From UBA6049 sp965662345 (GTDB lineage Bacteria; Bacteroidota; Bacteroidia; Flavobacteriales_G; Salibacteraceae), in NCBI GenBank assembly GCA_965662345.1, contig CBFIHE010000028.1, positions 1 to 28,124 on the forward strand: a stretch of 28,124 nucleotides of DNA, given 5' to 3'. Positions 7,009-15,910 of the stretch are shown one piece after another. The notes under the pieces are model-generated. The model had not been told where the DNA came from, did not search any database, and saw only the letters and a program-made list of their open reading frames with translations. The translations under genes and the position numbers were made by a program. The number at the start of each line of letters is the position of its first letter. The first letter of the stretch is position 1.

Positions 7009-10000
7009 ATGATTAAAATCTTACGCTGGGGATTTTTCCTCATGGTATGCTGTTTCTCAACAGCATTAATGGCGCAGCAAAACGTAACAGGTGTTTTGGT
7101 GGATGAAAACGGAATGACAGTTCCAGGAGCTTCCGTTGTTCTGGAAGGTACCACCATGGGTTCTAGTACAGATTTGGATGGTAATTTTCTTATTGAGAAT
7201 GTACCAGCAGGCTCTTACAACCTTAAAGTGTCTTTTATTGGGTACAAAACCTTAATGCTTCCTCTAACAGTAGAGGCAGGCAAGGCACCAGCAGCTATTT
7301 CTGCAAAACTTGAAGTAGATGCTCAAAAGCTTGAAGAACTTGTGGTTGTTGGTTACGGTGTTCAGCGAAAGCGAGAAGTTACAGGGTCTATAGCCAAGGT
7401 TGAAAGCAAAGACATTACCGCATTGCCCGTGCCTAGTTTTGAATCGGCTTTGCAAGGTAAGGCAGCAGGGGTTCAAGTAACTACTGGTTCTGGGTTGGCA
7501 GGTTCACCTGCGCTTATCCGTATTCGAGGAATTGCATCTGTGAGTGCAGGTGGAGATCCACTTTACGTAGTTGATGGTATTCCTATTACACAAGATTACT
7601 TCCTTAGAGGTAATGGTGGAGGTATGAACACCAATCCACTTGCAGCTATAAATCCAAGCGATATAGAGTCTGTTGAAATTTTAAAAGATGCAGCCGCAAC
7701 AGGTATTTATGGTTCTAGAGGTGCAAACGGTGTAATTTTAATTACCACCAAACGAGGTGAATCAAAAGGGCTATCAGTAGACTTAAATACCCGTTGGGGA
7801 GTATCTGTTCCAACAGCTAGACCCAATATGTTAGGTACTGATGACTACTTACAAATTTATCAAGAGGCTTGGGAGAATGATGGCAATACAGGTAGAGCAG
7901 ATTTGCCAAACAATGTTTCTTGGGAAACCGCTGAGAATACCAATACAGATTGGGTAGACGAAACGGTTGGTACAGGGTTTAAGCAGATGTACAGTGTTGG
8001 GGTGAATACCCGCAAAGACAAGTGGGGCTTATTTGGGAATTTCACCTACGATGACAATGAGAGTTACCTAAAAGGTAATAGCTATGAGCGTATGAGTGGT
8101 CGTTTAAATTTTGACTACGATTTAAGTGAAAAAGTAAAACTGCAGGTTTCTTCTTCATTAAGCCAAGGAATCAACAATCGTGTTGATGCGGCTTGGTCAG
8201 GAGGTCTTGGAGCTGCAATGTCAACAGCACTTCCTATTTATCCTATTTATTGGGACTCAACACAAGTTGCGAATCCTGCAACAGGTGAGTATGAAATAGA
8301 TCCCAATACGGGAGATACAGTACCTTATGCCAACGCAGGTGATTTTTGGCGAGAAGGGGGAGCTGGTAACAATCCGGTAGCAATGCGCTCTTGGAAGAAT
8401 TGGAGAACTCAAGAAATTCGTTCCATAAATAATGTGCGCATAAACGTTATGCCTATTGAGAACTTGGTGATTACAGGAACTGGTGGGTATGAGTATATGC
8501 GAATTCATGATGATATCTGGGAAAGTAAAGACCTGTTGCAAGATGGTTCTGTGGGAGCTGGTGTAGCCAAGCGATATCCTGTTTGGGTGAATAATTACAA
8601 CGGTAGTTTATTTGGAAATTATAATTGGAACCCTACTAAGGAACACGACTTTACGTTTATGGCGGGTTCAGAATTTCAATATTCAAGAACAGAGCGTAAG
8701 AACTTAATTGAGTATACACACATTGATGGTCCGCTATACGATGCAGAAAGTGACTCTATGAGAGCAGACCAAGATGGCCCAACAGAGCAATGGAGTTTTA
8801 TCAGCTACTTTGGTCGTGTAAATTACATGTTGAAGAACAAATACATTGCTCAATTAACGGGTAGGGTAGATGGCTCTTCTAAATTTGGACCAAACAACAA
8901 GTATGGTTTCTTCCCCTCTGCAAGTGTTGGTTGGATCATGAGTGAAGAAGACTTCATGCAAGCGCAGAATGTCATCAGCTACTTTAAATGGAAATTTAGT
9001 ATCGGTAGAACAGGTAATGCCAACCTACCAGTAGATAAATACTATGCCCGTTACTCACCACCAGAGAACAACGCAACCTACAACGGTAATCCCATATTGT
9101 ATAAGATTGAGCTAGATAATCCAAACCTGCAGTGGGAGGTTTCCACAAATTGGGATATCGCAGCAGAAATTGGGTTTTTAGATGACCGTATTACCATGGA
9201 GGCAGCGTATTATAGAAAGTATGCATCAGATGTGCTTATGCGCGTTCAATTGCCTCAGAGTTTAGGCTATGGAGAATACTGGGATAACGTTGGTGAAATT
9301 CTGAACAGAGGTTGGGAATTAAGTGTGAAAAGTAGAAACCTTGTAGGGCCGTTATCTTGGACTACCAATTTCAACATGGCACATAACTACAATGAGGTTA
9401 AGTCCATAGGGTTGTATACAGAAGATGCCATTCTAGGCGGTACCAATGATACCCGCGTAGTTGTTGGATACCCTATTGGAACCAATTTCTTGGTACGTTC
9501 AGCTGGAATAGATGCAGAAACGGGTAAACCTATGTATTACACCAAAGATGGAGAGCTCACAGATAAGTGGAATCCAGATGACCGTGTACCAGTTGGCGAT
9601 GTACTGCCTGAGGTAATTGGCGGGCTGAACAACACTTGGGCCTGGAAGAACTGGGATTTGAATCTAGACATTGTCTATTCATTCGGTGCTAAGATTTACG
9701 ATTCATCATCTAAAAGACAGTTAGGTGTAGTAACCGATTGGAACATGCGTACTGAGATATTTGATAGATGGAGAAAACCAGGTGACAATGATGTTGACTA
9801 CGCTCGATTAACTAGAGATACTGAAACGTATGGTTCTGGTACTCCATGGATTAATACAGACCAATGGTTGAAAGATGGTGATTACATCCGTTTTAGAAGA
9901 TTAGCCGTAGGATATAACTTCAAACCATTTAACATCAAAAAGGTGAATATCCAACGCTTACGCATAGAAGGAAGTATGACCAACTTCTTAACATGGACCA

Positions 10001-10134
10001 ATTTTGAAGGGCTAGACCCTGAGATTGCACGCGATTTTGATAACGCAGCAGATAGAAACATGAGCGGTAACGTAACTTACCTTACTCCACCGCAGGAGAG
10101 AACATACAATATCGCATTGAGTGTAACCTTTTAA
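7009..10134 (+). CDS. SusC-type TonB-dependent outer-membrane transporter
   Basis: This 1041-residue protein should import alpha-gluco-oligosaccharides across the outer membrane using TonB energy. It has a signal peptide ending LMAQQ (about residues 1-24), then a carboxypeptidase-D regulatory-like domain (VTGVLVDENGMTVPGASV, residues 25-100), the SusC signature LEELVVVGYGVQRKREVTGS, a plug domain (SFESALQGKAAGVQV, then PLYVVDGIPI), and a long beta-barrel ending in the aromatic residue of IALSVTF. SusC proteins work as a pair with a SusD lipoprotein, and susD follows 11 bases downstream. Context with the amylase and maltose phosphorylase points to maltodextrin as substrate; the sequence alone does not show specificity. 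A candidate operator lies upstream. Confidence 0.95.
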   Translation: MIKILRWGFFLMVCCFSTALMAQQNVTGVLVDENGMTVPGASVVLEGTTMGSSTDLDGNFLIENVPAGSYNLKVSFIGYKTLMLPLTVEAGKAPAAISAKLEVDAQKLEELVVVGYGVQRKREVTGSIAKVESKDITALPVPSFESALQGKAAGVQVTTGSGLAGSPALIRIRGIASVSAGGDPLYVVDGIPITQDYFLRGNGGGMNTNPLAAINPSDIESVEILKDAAATGIYGSRGANGVILITTKRGESKGLSVDLNTRWGVSVPTARPNMLGTDDYLQIYQEAWENDGNTGRADLPNNVSWETAENTNTDWVDETVGTGFKQMYSVGVNTRKDKWGLFGNFTYDDNESYLKGNSYERMSGRLNFDYDLSEKVKLQVSSSLSQGINNRVDAAWSGGLGAAMSTALPIYPIYWDSTQVANPATGEYEIDPNTGDTVPYANAGDFWREGGAGNNPVAMRSWKNWRTQEIRSINNVRINVMPIENLVITGTGGYEYMRIHDDIWESKDLLQDGSVGAGVAKRYPVWVNNYNGSLFGNYNWNPTKEHDFTFMAGSEFQYSRTERKNLIEYTHIDGPLYDAESDSMRADQDGPTEQWSFISYFGRVNYMLKNKYIAQLTGRVDGSSKFGPNNKYGFFPSASVGWIMSEEDFMQAQNVISYFKWKFSIGRTGNANLPVDKYYARYSPPENNATYNGNPILYKIELDNPNLQWEVSTNWDIAAEIGFLDDRITMEAAYYRKYASDVLMRVQLPQSLGYGEYWDNVGEILNRGWELSVKSRNLVGPLSWTTNFNMAHNYNEVKSIGLYTEDAILGGTNDTRVVVGYPIGTNFLVRSAGIDAETGKPMYYTKDGELTDKWNPDDRVPVGDVLPEVIGGLNNTWAWKNWDLNLDIVYSFGAKIYDSSSKRQLGVVTDWNMRTEIFDRWRKPGDNDVDYARLTRDTETYGSGTPWINTDQWLKDGDYIRFRRLAVGYNFKPFNIKKVNIQRLRIEGSMTNFLTWTNFEGLDPEIARDFDNAADRNMSGNVTYLTPPQERTYNIALSVTF

Positions 10135-10145
10135 TAAGAGCCAAT

Positions 10146-11552
10146 ATGAAAACATATACTATCAAAACGCTATTTATTTCGCTTGTATCGGCTCTGCTCT
10201 TTGTGCAGTGCGAGAAGCAATTGGAGTTTGAGCCAGATAATGTGCTTCTTGAAGATGAAGCTATTCAAACGAAAGATGATTTGCAGATGCTGTTAAATGC
10301 GGCATATGAAGTAATGGCCAATGGTTTTAATGGCCAATCACAAAACCTACATGAATTGCTGAGTGATGACGTGGCTCAGCCAGAGAGACAAGATGACTAT
10401 ACTCAAGTCTTCAATAGAAGAACAGATATATTCAACGGTACCGTTAACACCGTATACAAAGAGCCGTACTTTGCCATTAATAGAGCAAACGTAATTCGCG
10501 AAAGTGTTGATTTGGTAACAGGTGTAACGCCTTCTGAACGCCAACGCTTGATTGCAGAGGCAGACTTTATTAGGGGGTATTGTTTGTTTGATGTTGTGAA
10601 ACTCTGGGCACAGCCTTACGGTTACACACCTAGTAACTCTCATCTGGGAGTTGCTATTCCGTACGAAGAAACCAATGAACCTCTTCCTAGAACCACTGTT
10701 AGAGCTGCTTATAATTACATTACGGGTAACCTACGCAGAGCGGAGACTAATCTGCCTGACGACAATGGAAATTACGCTTCTAGTTGGTCTGCCAAAGGAG
10801 CGCTTGCTCAGGTATACTTCCAAATGGGTAAATATGACAGTGCTTATTTCTATGCGAATGAAGTAATAAACAGTGGGAAGTTTTCTTTGGAATCTATGAG
10901 CGATCCATTGGATTTTAGATTCCTTACAGATCGTGTGTCTTCAGAAACTATTTTCGGTAGCGTATCATCAAATACGGGAGATGATAACCGCTCAGGAGGA
11001 TACACGGGTAACTGGAGAAAAGGGAATCAGCCAACAATGACTATTTCCAAAGACTTTTTTAACCTTTACTTTCCTACAGGCGCTGATACAAACTCTATTG
11101 CAGATAAAAGAGGTGCTTGGTTCACCATTCTTAATGCAGGTGAGCCTAGTGAACGTATTGCTTTGAATAAGTTTGACAAAGATTATTTTAACATTCCGCT
11201 TATACATTTAACGGAAATGAAGCTAATTAGAGCAGAGGCTGCAGCCCTTTTAGGCATCAACTTAACTACAGCAGTGCAAGATGTAAACGATATAAAACAA
11301 CGTGCAGGTCTAGCGCCTTCATTACCGTCTAATGCAACTACTGCAGAAATTTTGTTTGAAGTGCAGTGGGAGCGCAGGTTAGAAATGATTGGCGAAGGAG
11401 ACCGTACCAGTCAAATTAAGCGCAGAGGTGCCATTGATGGCGAAAACATAGAATCAAGAGGTGCTATCTGGAACTGTAACGGTATGGTGCTGCAGTTTCC
11501 AGCCGTAGAACGAACAGAGATATTTGAACTAAACCCAGAGGGTGGGTGCTAA
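10146..11552 (+). CDS. SusD/RagB-family glycan-binding outer-membrane lipoprotein
   Basis: This 468-residue surface lipoprotein has a signal peptide II and lipobox LLFVQC (Cys at about residue 22). The SusD pattern is visible: an N-terminal region with AYEVMANGF, an early helix RLIAEADFIRGYCLFDVVKLW typical of the RagB/SusD TPR core, YFNIPLIHLTEMKLIRAEAAA, and the C-terminal VQWERRLEMIGEGDRTSQIKR. It acts as the lid of the SusC transporter and binds the oligosaccharide. It lies 11 bases after susC and is followed closely by the lipoprotein gene at 11569, so it belongs to one operon. Substrate is inferred from context as alpha-glucan. Confidence 0.95.
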   Translation: MKTYTIKTLFISLVSALLFVQCEKQLEFEPDNVLLEDEAIQTKDDLQMLLNAAYEVMANGFNGQSQNLHELLSDDVAQPERQDDYTQVFNRRTDIFNGTVNTVYKEPYFAINRANVIRESVDLVTGVTPSERQRLIAEADFIRGYCLFDVVKLWAQPYGYTPSNSHLGVAIPYEETNEPLPRTTVRAAYNYITGNLRRAETNLPDDNGNYASSWSAKGALAQVYFQMGKYDSAYFYANEVINSGKFSLESMSDPLDFRFLTDRVSSETIFGSVSSNTGDDNRSGGYTGNWRKGNQPTMTISKDFFNLYFPTGADTNSIADKRGAWFTILNAGEPSERIALNKFDKDYFNIPLIHLTEMKLIRAEAAALLGINLTTAVQDVNDIKQRAGLAPSLPSNATTAEILFEVQWERRLEMIGEGDRTSQIKRRGAIDGENIESRGAIWNCNGMVLQFPAVERTEIFELNPEGGC

Positions 11553-11568
11553 TTCAATACGAAAGAGG

Positions 11569-12054
11569 ATGAAAAAAATCAGCAAAATATTCGGAATTGT
11601 AGCCTTAACACTGCTAGTGGTATGGGCGTGTAAAAAAGAAGAGGCCGAGATTGGTACACCTTACGATAAAACAGCTGGAATGGCTGGTACGTGGGAAGTA
11701 ACGGCAGTGGCTTTGATTGATGAGCAGTCTATTCTAAAGGATGAAGTTAACCTCTCTAAGTTTTATTTAGACACGGCAATGAGAATCTCCTTTTCAGCGG
11801 CAGAAATGGCTTATGAAGTAGATGAAGGCTCAGGTGTAAATTACTTTGGAGAAAGCGGTTTTTGGATGTTTGACGATCCTGCTTATCCAGCTTACTTGTA
11901 TTTGATTAATACAAGCGATACCATCAATGATACTATCACCATGGAAATGGGTACTACCGTAAATGAATACGTCAACAACTTAGATTTGAAATTTCCACGC
12001 ACTTGTGGTGATGCAGTGGTAAGCTCATATCGTTTTTCATTCACACGTAAATAA
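11569..12054 (+). CDS. small lipoprotein at the SusE position, lipocalin-like
   Basis: This 161-residue protein starts MKKISKIFGI and has the lipobox LLVVWAC, then a charged linker CKKEEAE, so it is exported and lipid-anchored, probably at the outer membrane. The mature part begins with TAGMAGTWEVTAVALIDE, a pattern seen in lipocalin-like proteins such as DUF5004; that family assignment is from memory and uncertain. ATG 11569 is chosen because it sits after AGAGG and directly before a normal signal peptide; an in-frame GTG at 11542 would overlap the susD stop and add nine residues before it. Its place after susD suggests an accessory glycan-binding or surface-exposed role, as for SusE/SusF. 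It shows no clear similarity to those proteins. Confidence 0.75.
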   Translation: MKKISKIFGIVALTLLVVWACKKEEAEIGTPYDKTAGMAGTWEVTAVALIDEQSILKDEVNLSKFYLDTAMRISFSAAEMAYEVDEGSGVNYFGESGFWMFDDPAYPAYLYLINTSDTINDTITMEMGTTVNEYVNNLDLKFPRTCGDAVVSSYRFSFTRK

Positions 12055-12063
12055 CAAGCAACC

Positions 12064-12912
12064 ATGAATACAAATACTTTAAAGCTGCTTGTAGCAATAG
12101 CATTTCTTTTTTCAACCGCAGGCGTATATGCCCAAAAAGCTTGGGTAGTACCTGCAAGGTTTAACCCTACAGATTCTGTAGCACTATATGTAGATGTATC
12201 AAAGACAGATTGTTCTCGTCTTAAAGATACTCAAGACGATCTATTTATTTGGTCTTGGAACCCAGCAGAGCCTGTAGGTGGAAATGGACAATGGACTGCT
12301 TCAAGGGATGAGTTGAAAATGACTCAATCAGCAGATAATCCTAATGTGTACTTCATCAAGATTGTACCAAATCAATTTTACGATGTTGCTTCTGATAAGC
12401 AGATTTACGATAACGGATTCTCATTCTTGGTTAAGAAGAAAGATGGAACTGGTGAAGGTGGCGGTGGCTGCGATGAAGACAAAACAGAAGATTTAAATGT
12501 AGAAGCATTACCTATACCAGGCTGTAATACCAAGTTTTGTCAATTGCCAGGTGTAATTTTCAAAGACGATTACTGCACCTTTATCTACAACTTAAAAGAA
12601 GAAGACAAGGCTTCTATGCAGGAGTCTGTAGTTGGTGAAATGAACTATGGAATGTACATCCGTGCGTTCACAACAGACGGAGACAGAATTACCATTGCCA
12701 ATTATGATGAGGTGATTAATTACCCAGAACTGAGAATGGAGAAGGATCCAGCAGATGGCTTCTATAAAAACACCTTTGTTCCAGAGCAATTGTTTGACTT
12801 GGCCCCAGGGAAGGTGCTAGAAGAGATTCAAATACAGGTCATAAATGTGAATTATACTGGCCCAAATGATGTATCAGACGGAAGGCACATTGCTCCTGTT
12901 GGATGCAACTAG
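12064..12912 (+). CDS. secreted two-module protein, candidate alpha-glucan-binding accessory protein
   Basis: This 282-residue protein has a Sec signal peptide cleaved near VYAQ-KAW (residue 24) and no lipobox or T9SS tail, so it is probably periplasmic or released. Residues 25-130 (AWVVPARFNPTDSVALYV, GQW, ELKMTQSADNPNVY, VPNQFYDV, GFSFLVKKKDG) align by eye with the N-terminal module of the amylase at 3877 (AWIEPTFASQTDTVTVYF, GNW, VQMT, IDQFYNL, AFVFRTADG). Residues 197-262 (ELRMEKDPADGFY, VPEQLFDLAPGK, IQIQVINV) look like a second, diverged copy. A glycine-rich, cysteine-containing linker separates them. It is the last gene of the susCD operon, 9 bases after the lipoprotein and before a terminator. 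A starch-binding role resembling SusE/SusF is inference. Confidence 0.75.
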   Translation: MNTNTLKLLVAIAFLFSTAGVYAQKAWVVPARFNPTDSVALYVDVSKTDCSRLKDTQDDLFIWSWNPAEPVGGNGQWTASRDELKMTQSADNPNVYFIKIVPNQFYDVASDKQIYDNGFSFLVKKKDGTGEGGGGCDEDKTEDLNVEALPIPGCNTKFCQLPGVIFKDDYCTFIYNLKEEDKASMQESVVGEMNYGMYIRAFTTDGDRITIANYDEVINYPELRMEKDPADGFYKNTFVPEQLFDLAPGKVLEEIQIQVINVNYTGPNDVSDGRHIAPVGCN

Positions 12913-12938
12913 AGTATTCTATTTTTAATATGAAACGG

Positions 12939-12966
12939 AGCCTCGGTTATAAATCGGGGCTTTTTT
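12939..12966 (+). terminator. rho-independent terminator after the susCD operon
   Basis: A seven-pair stem AGCCTCG/CGGGGCT with one G-U pair and a 9-base loop is followed by a run of six T. It lies 27 bases after the stop at 12912. The T run overlaps the stop codon of the opposing gene at 12965. Confidence 0.8.
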
Positions 12967-14089
12967 ATGTGATATCAAATCCTGAAATGAATACTGGACT
13001 ATCGTACAGCTGCTTGGGGAGTTTGTATCCATCTAATCCTTTGGCAAGTACAAGGCCAGGTTTAAACTTTAGCAGTTTGTGAGCAATTCCCAAGTTCTTG
13101 GGTTTGTTTAGGTGCTGCTGCATTGGGTCTTCTGCATCCAATGGAATCATGGCCATGTGGGCATTGAACTTCGCTAAAAGAGATTCGAAGAGACCAAAGA
13201 AAACATGCTCAAAACCAGGTTTAACCAACAAATGATCAAATGAGAGAAAACAGAAGTCTTCTGGATTAAAGAATTTCTTCATACCTGTTTTTCTAAGCAA
13301 TGGAAATAGCAATGGATCAATCACATTTCCCATTAAACCAGATACTTTCCAATGGTGTTTATGAACCTGGCAGCCCGCAAAAATCTCACCCTTGTACTCT
13401 AGAATGTGGTAATTATTTTCATGAAACAAGTAACTAAAATGTACCAGACTGTGGTTCTTGTAGCTGCTTGAAACGAGTTGCTTAATTAGCGGCTTCTCTC
13501 TAGGTGTAATTACACGTACTCCTTTAAAAGCCTGGGGTTTATCTCTAAAGAAAACTACAGGCTTGAAATAACGAATAGTTTGAAATCCAAATTCTCCACC
13601 TTGATTGAATGACCTTGCATTCTTGCCGTCAACGAAACCATAGGTGACCCCAGGTGAATTGGTGTTCTCATTGTAATTCACCACCTCGTCTGCGGGGCAA
13701 GAAGCCATCTGTTTTAACAATAGACTTTTGAGTTTTCCAGCTTTAGTACGGACTTTTTGAGCCTCTTGTTTAGCTTGAATTTGCTTTCTAAAGGCAAAGT
13801 ATCTTATGTAGTAGGCATTTACTTCCTTAGTGCCCACTTGCGCCAAGCGATGGTCTAATGTTATATTACCCAGTAAGCGGTTTCCATGGTTTAATGAAAA
13901 GTGATAGGGGTGCTTAAGCTCGTGAATACGTTCTTTTGCATGTAGTTGATTGTACTTAAACCCTTTTGCCCCCCAAACCGTATCTTCTAGCAGATTCTCA
14001 ACGCCCAATGCTGCGAATTTGCTTTTGGCTATTTTTAAAGAGCCGCGCTCAAAAAGTATAGTAGACTTTTGCCTCATTTTGCTCTTCAA
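12965..14089 (-). CDS. hypothetical protein, GNAT-like acyltransferase fold suspected
   Basis: This 374-residue, basic, soluble protein has no signal peptide or membrane segment. It starts MKSKMRQKSTILFERGSLKIAKSKFAALGVENLLEDTVWG. The N-terminal third holds a long charged helix (YIRYFAFRKQIQAKQEAQKVR, residues 94-114). The later part, with SLVHFSYLFHENNYHILEYKGEIFAGCQVH and SFDHLLVKPGFEHVFFGLFESLL, has the strand/helix texture of an acyl-CoA N-acyltransferase and resembles uncharacterised Bacteroidota proteins. The GNAT idea is a weak visual impression; no clear acetyl-CoA loop is seen. It is convergent with the susCD operon and divergent from the glycosyltransferase at 14249, so it appears to be monocistronic. 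Function unknown. Confidence 0.7.
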   Translation of the reverse strand: MKSKMRQKSTILFERGSLKIAKSKFAALGVENLLEDTVWGAKGFKYNQLHAKERIHELKHPYHFSLNHGNRLLGNITLDHRLAQVGTKEVNAYYIRYFAFRKQIQAKQEAQKVRTKAGKLKSLLLKQMASCPADEVVNYNENTNSPGVTYGFVDGKNARSFNQGGEFGFQTIRYFKPVVFFRDKPQAFKGVRVITPREKPLIKQLVSSSYKNHSLVHFSYLFHENNYHILEYKGEIFAGCQVHKHHWKVSGLMGNVIDPLLFPLLRKTGMKKFFNPEDFCFLSFDHLLVKPGFEHVFFGLFESLLAKFNAHMAMIPLDAEDPMQQHLNKPKNLGIAHKLLKFKPGLVLAKGLDGYKLPKQLYDSPVFISGFDIT

Positions 14090-14131
14090 AGTTGAACTAT
14101 TTATATGGATAAATCGGTGATGGCTTTCTTC

Positions 14132-14139
14132 TATCTTTG
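14132..14139 (+). promoter_or_regulatory. possible -7 element upstream of the membrane glycosyltransferase
   Basis: TATCTTTG is a perfect TAnnTTTG match in the 159-bp gap between divergent genes, about 110 bases before ATG 14249. No good TTG is seen at the -33 distance, so the call is weak. Confidence 0.3.
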
Positions 14140-14248
14140 AGCATCTTCAAGACGAAAGCTTAGGCCTATCTACATGCTTAGTCATTGGTCTTTTCAACCC
14201 TTGAAGGAGCGAGTTTTAATTCAAAACGAATAGATTCAATCATAGGTA

Positions 14249-15910
14249 ATGTCTACATCTTGGCGTAACACATTGTTAGTTGGTTTTGTAGCTGTTCTAG
14301 TCTACACTCCATTTTTAGGCGGAGTTCATTTATTTGACTGGGATGAAATCAACTTTGCAGAGATAGCACGTGAAATGGTTATCCTAGGTGATTACCTGCG
14401 CATTCATGTGAACTACGAGACCTTTGCAGAGAAGCCACCTTTTTTCTTTTGGTTGCAGGCTATCGCCATGAATATTTTTGGAATAGGAGAGTATGCAGCT
14501 CGCTTCCCCAATGCAGTAGCGGGAATAATTACATTAATGACCCTCTATCGTTTTGGAGAAAAGCTCTATGATTCAAGATTTGGGTTTCTTTGGTCGGGAG
14601 CATATTTCGGAAGCGTACTACCCTCCTTATATTTTAAGTCGGGTATTATAGATCCATGGTTCAATTTATTCATTTTCCTAGGGTTGTATCATCTAATCCT
14701 TCACTATTGGAAGAGAGAGAATAAGGTAGACATTCACCTCAAGTTTAATCAGTACATATACTTGATGCTAGCAGGGCTCTTCACAGGTCTTGGAGTGCTC
14801 ACCAAGGGCCCCGTGGCATTCTTGATTACCGCTTTAGTTTTGGCTGTGTATTGGGTGTATAAGCGCTTTAGGTTTTACATTAATGTACCGCGTTTTCTGC
14901 TGTATTTTGCTGCTATGATTGCAACTGCCCTAATTTGGTATGGGGTAGAGATACTGGTGAATGGTTCAGAGTTTATGATCAAATTCACAATCCGCCAGTG
15001 GACCATGTTTAGTCAACCAGATGCTGGCCACAGAGGGTTCTTAGGCTATCATTTTGTTGTGCTCCTTTTCGGTTGTTTTCCAGCTTCTATTTTTCTGATA
15101 AGAGCACATGGAAAATTACCCCTTAAACGCTTTGTAGAGCAAGATATGCACAAGTGGATGATGTTTCTATTCTGGGTGGTATTGGTACTATTCACCATAG
15201 TGAAAACCAAGATCGTTCACTACTCTTCTATGACTTACTTTCCTCTCACATTCTTGGCGGCACAAGTGGTTTACTATATCCTCAAAGATGAGGTTAAACT
15301 TACAGGGTGGATGAAAGGCGCGCTCTTGTTTATCTCAGTTCTGTTTGGAACCGTACTCATAGCTCTTCCTTTTGCGGGGATGAACGTAGAAATGATTAGA
15401 CCTCTTTTTAGTCAAGACCCGTTTGCTTATGCAAATTTAGATGCAGATATTTCTTGGACTGGGTTGGAGGCTTTAGCAGGAGTAGTGCTCATTGGTATTA
15501 CCATAGCGTTTTTATACCTCCATAAATCAAATACGAAACCATTGGCTTACAAAGTACTTTTTGGAGGAACTGGTTTATTCGTATTGCTCACGCTCATACT
15601 GATCATCAAAAAGATAGAGGGCATTTCTCAAAATGCTGCTATGGAGTTCTATACCTCTAAAGCTGGCTGTGATTGTTATGTGAAACCAGAAAAATTTAAG
15701 AGTTACGGCCACTTATTTTACAGTGAGGTTATGCCAGGGGGTGATGAACGCAGAACGGATGCTCAATGGCTGAAATATGGGGAGATAGATCGCGATGTGT
15801 ATTTCGTTACCAAAGTAACAGGAGCAAAAGAACTTGAGCAAATACAGGATGTAGAGTTGCTTTACAGCAAGAATGGATTCATGTTCTGGAAAAGACCTGC
15901 TAAGCGTTAA
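14249..15910 (+). CDS. ArnT/PMT-family membrane glycosyltransferase (polyprenyl-phosphate sugar donor)
   Basis: This 553-residue inner-membrane protein has about 10-12 hydrophobic segments and a C-terminal periplasmic-type domain (from about residue 460). After the first membrane segment it shows LFDWDEINFAEIAREMV (residues 28-44), the acidic DE motif of GT-C enzymes, then FAEKPPFFFWLQA, the EKPP motif of ArnT/GT83-like transferases, and later GVLTKGPVAF. Such enzymes move a sugar from undecaprenyl or dolichyl phosphate to lipid A, protein or another periplasmic acceptor. The acceptor here is unknown. Its stop overlaps tail to tail by four bases with the GT2 gene on the other strand, which could make polyprenyl-phosphate sugars, but they are not co-transcribed. 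Confidence 0.85.
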   Translation: MSTSWRNTLLVGFVAVLVYTPFLGGVHLFDWDEINFAEIAREMVILGDYLRIHVNYETFAEKPPFFFWLQAIAMNIFGIGEYAARFPNAVAGIITLMTLYRFGEKLYDSRFGFLWSGAYFGSVLPSLYFKSGIIDPWFNLFIFLGLYHLILHYWKRENKVDIHLKFNQYIYLMLAGLFTGLGVLTKGPVAFLITALVLAVYWVYKRFRFYINVPRFLLYFAAMIATALIWYGVEILVNGSEFMIKFTIRQWTMFSQPDAGHRGFLGYHFVVLLFGCFPASIFLIRAHGKLPLKRFVEQDMHKWMMFLFWVVLVLFTIVKTKIVHYSSMTYFPLTFLAAQVVYYILKDEVKLTGWMKGALLFISVLFGTVLIALPFAGMNVEMIRPLFSQDPFAYANLDADISWTGLEALAGVVLIGITIAFLYLHKSNTKPLAYKVLFGGTGLFVLLTLILIIKKIEGISQNAAMEFYTSKAGCDCYVKPEKFKSYGHLFYSEVMPGGDERRTDAQWLKYGEIDRDVYFVTKVTGAKELEQIQDVELLYSKNGFMFWKRPAKR

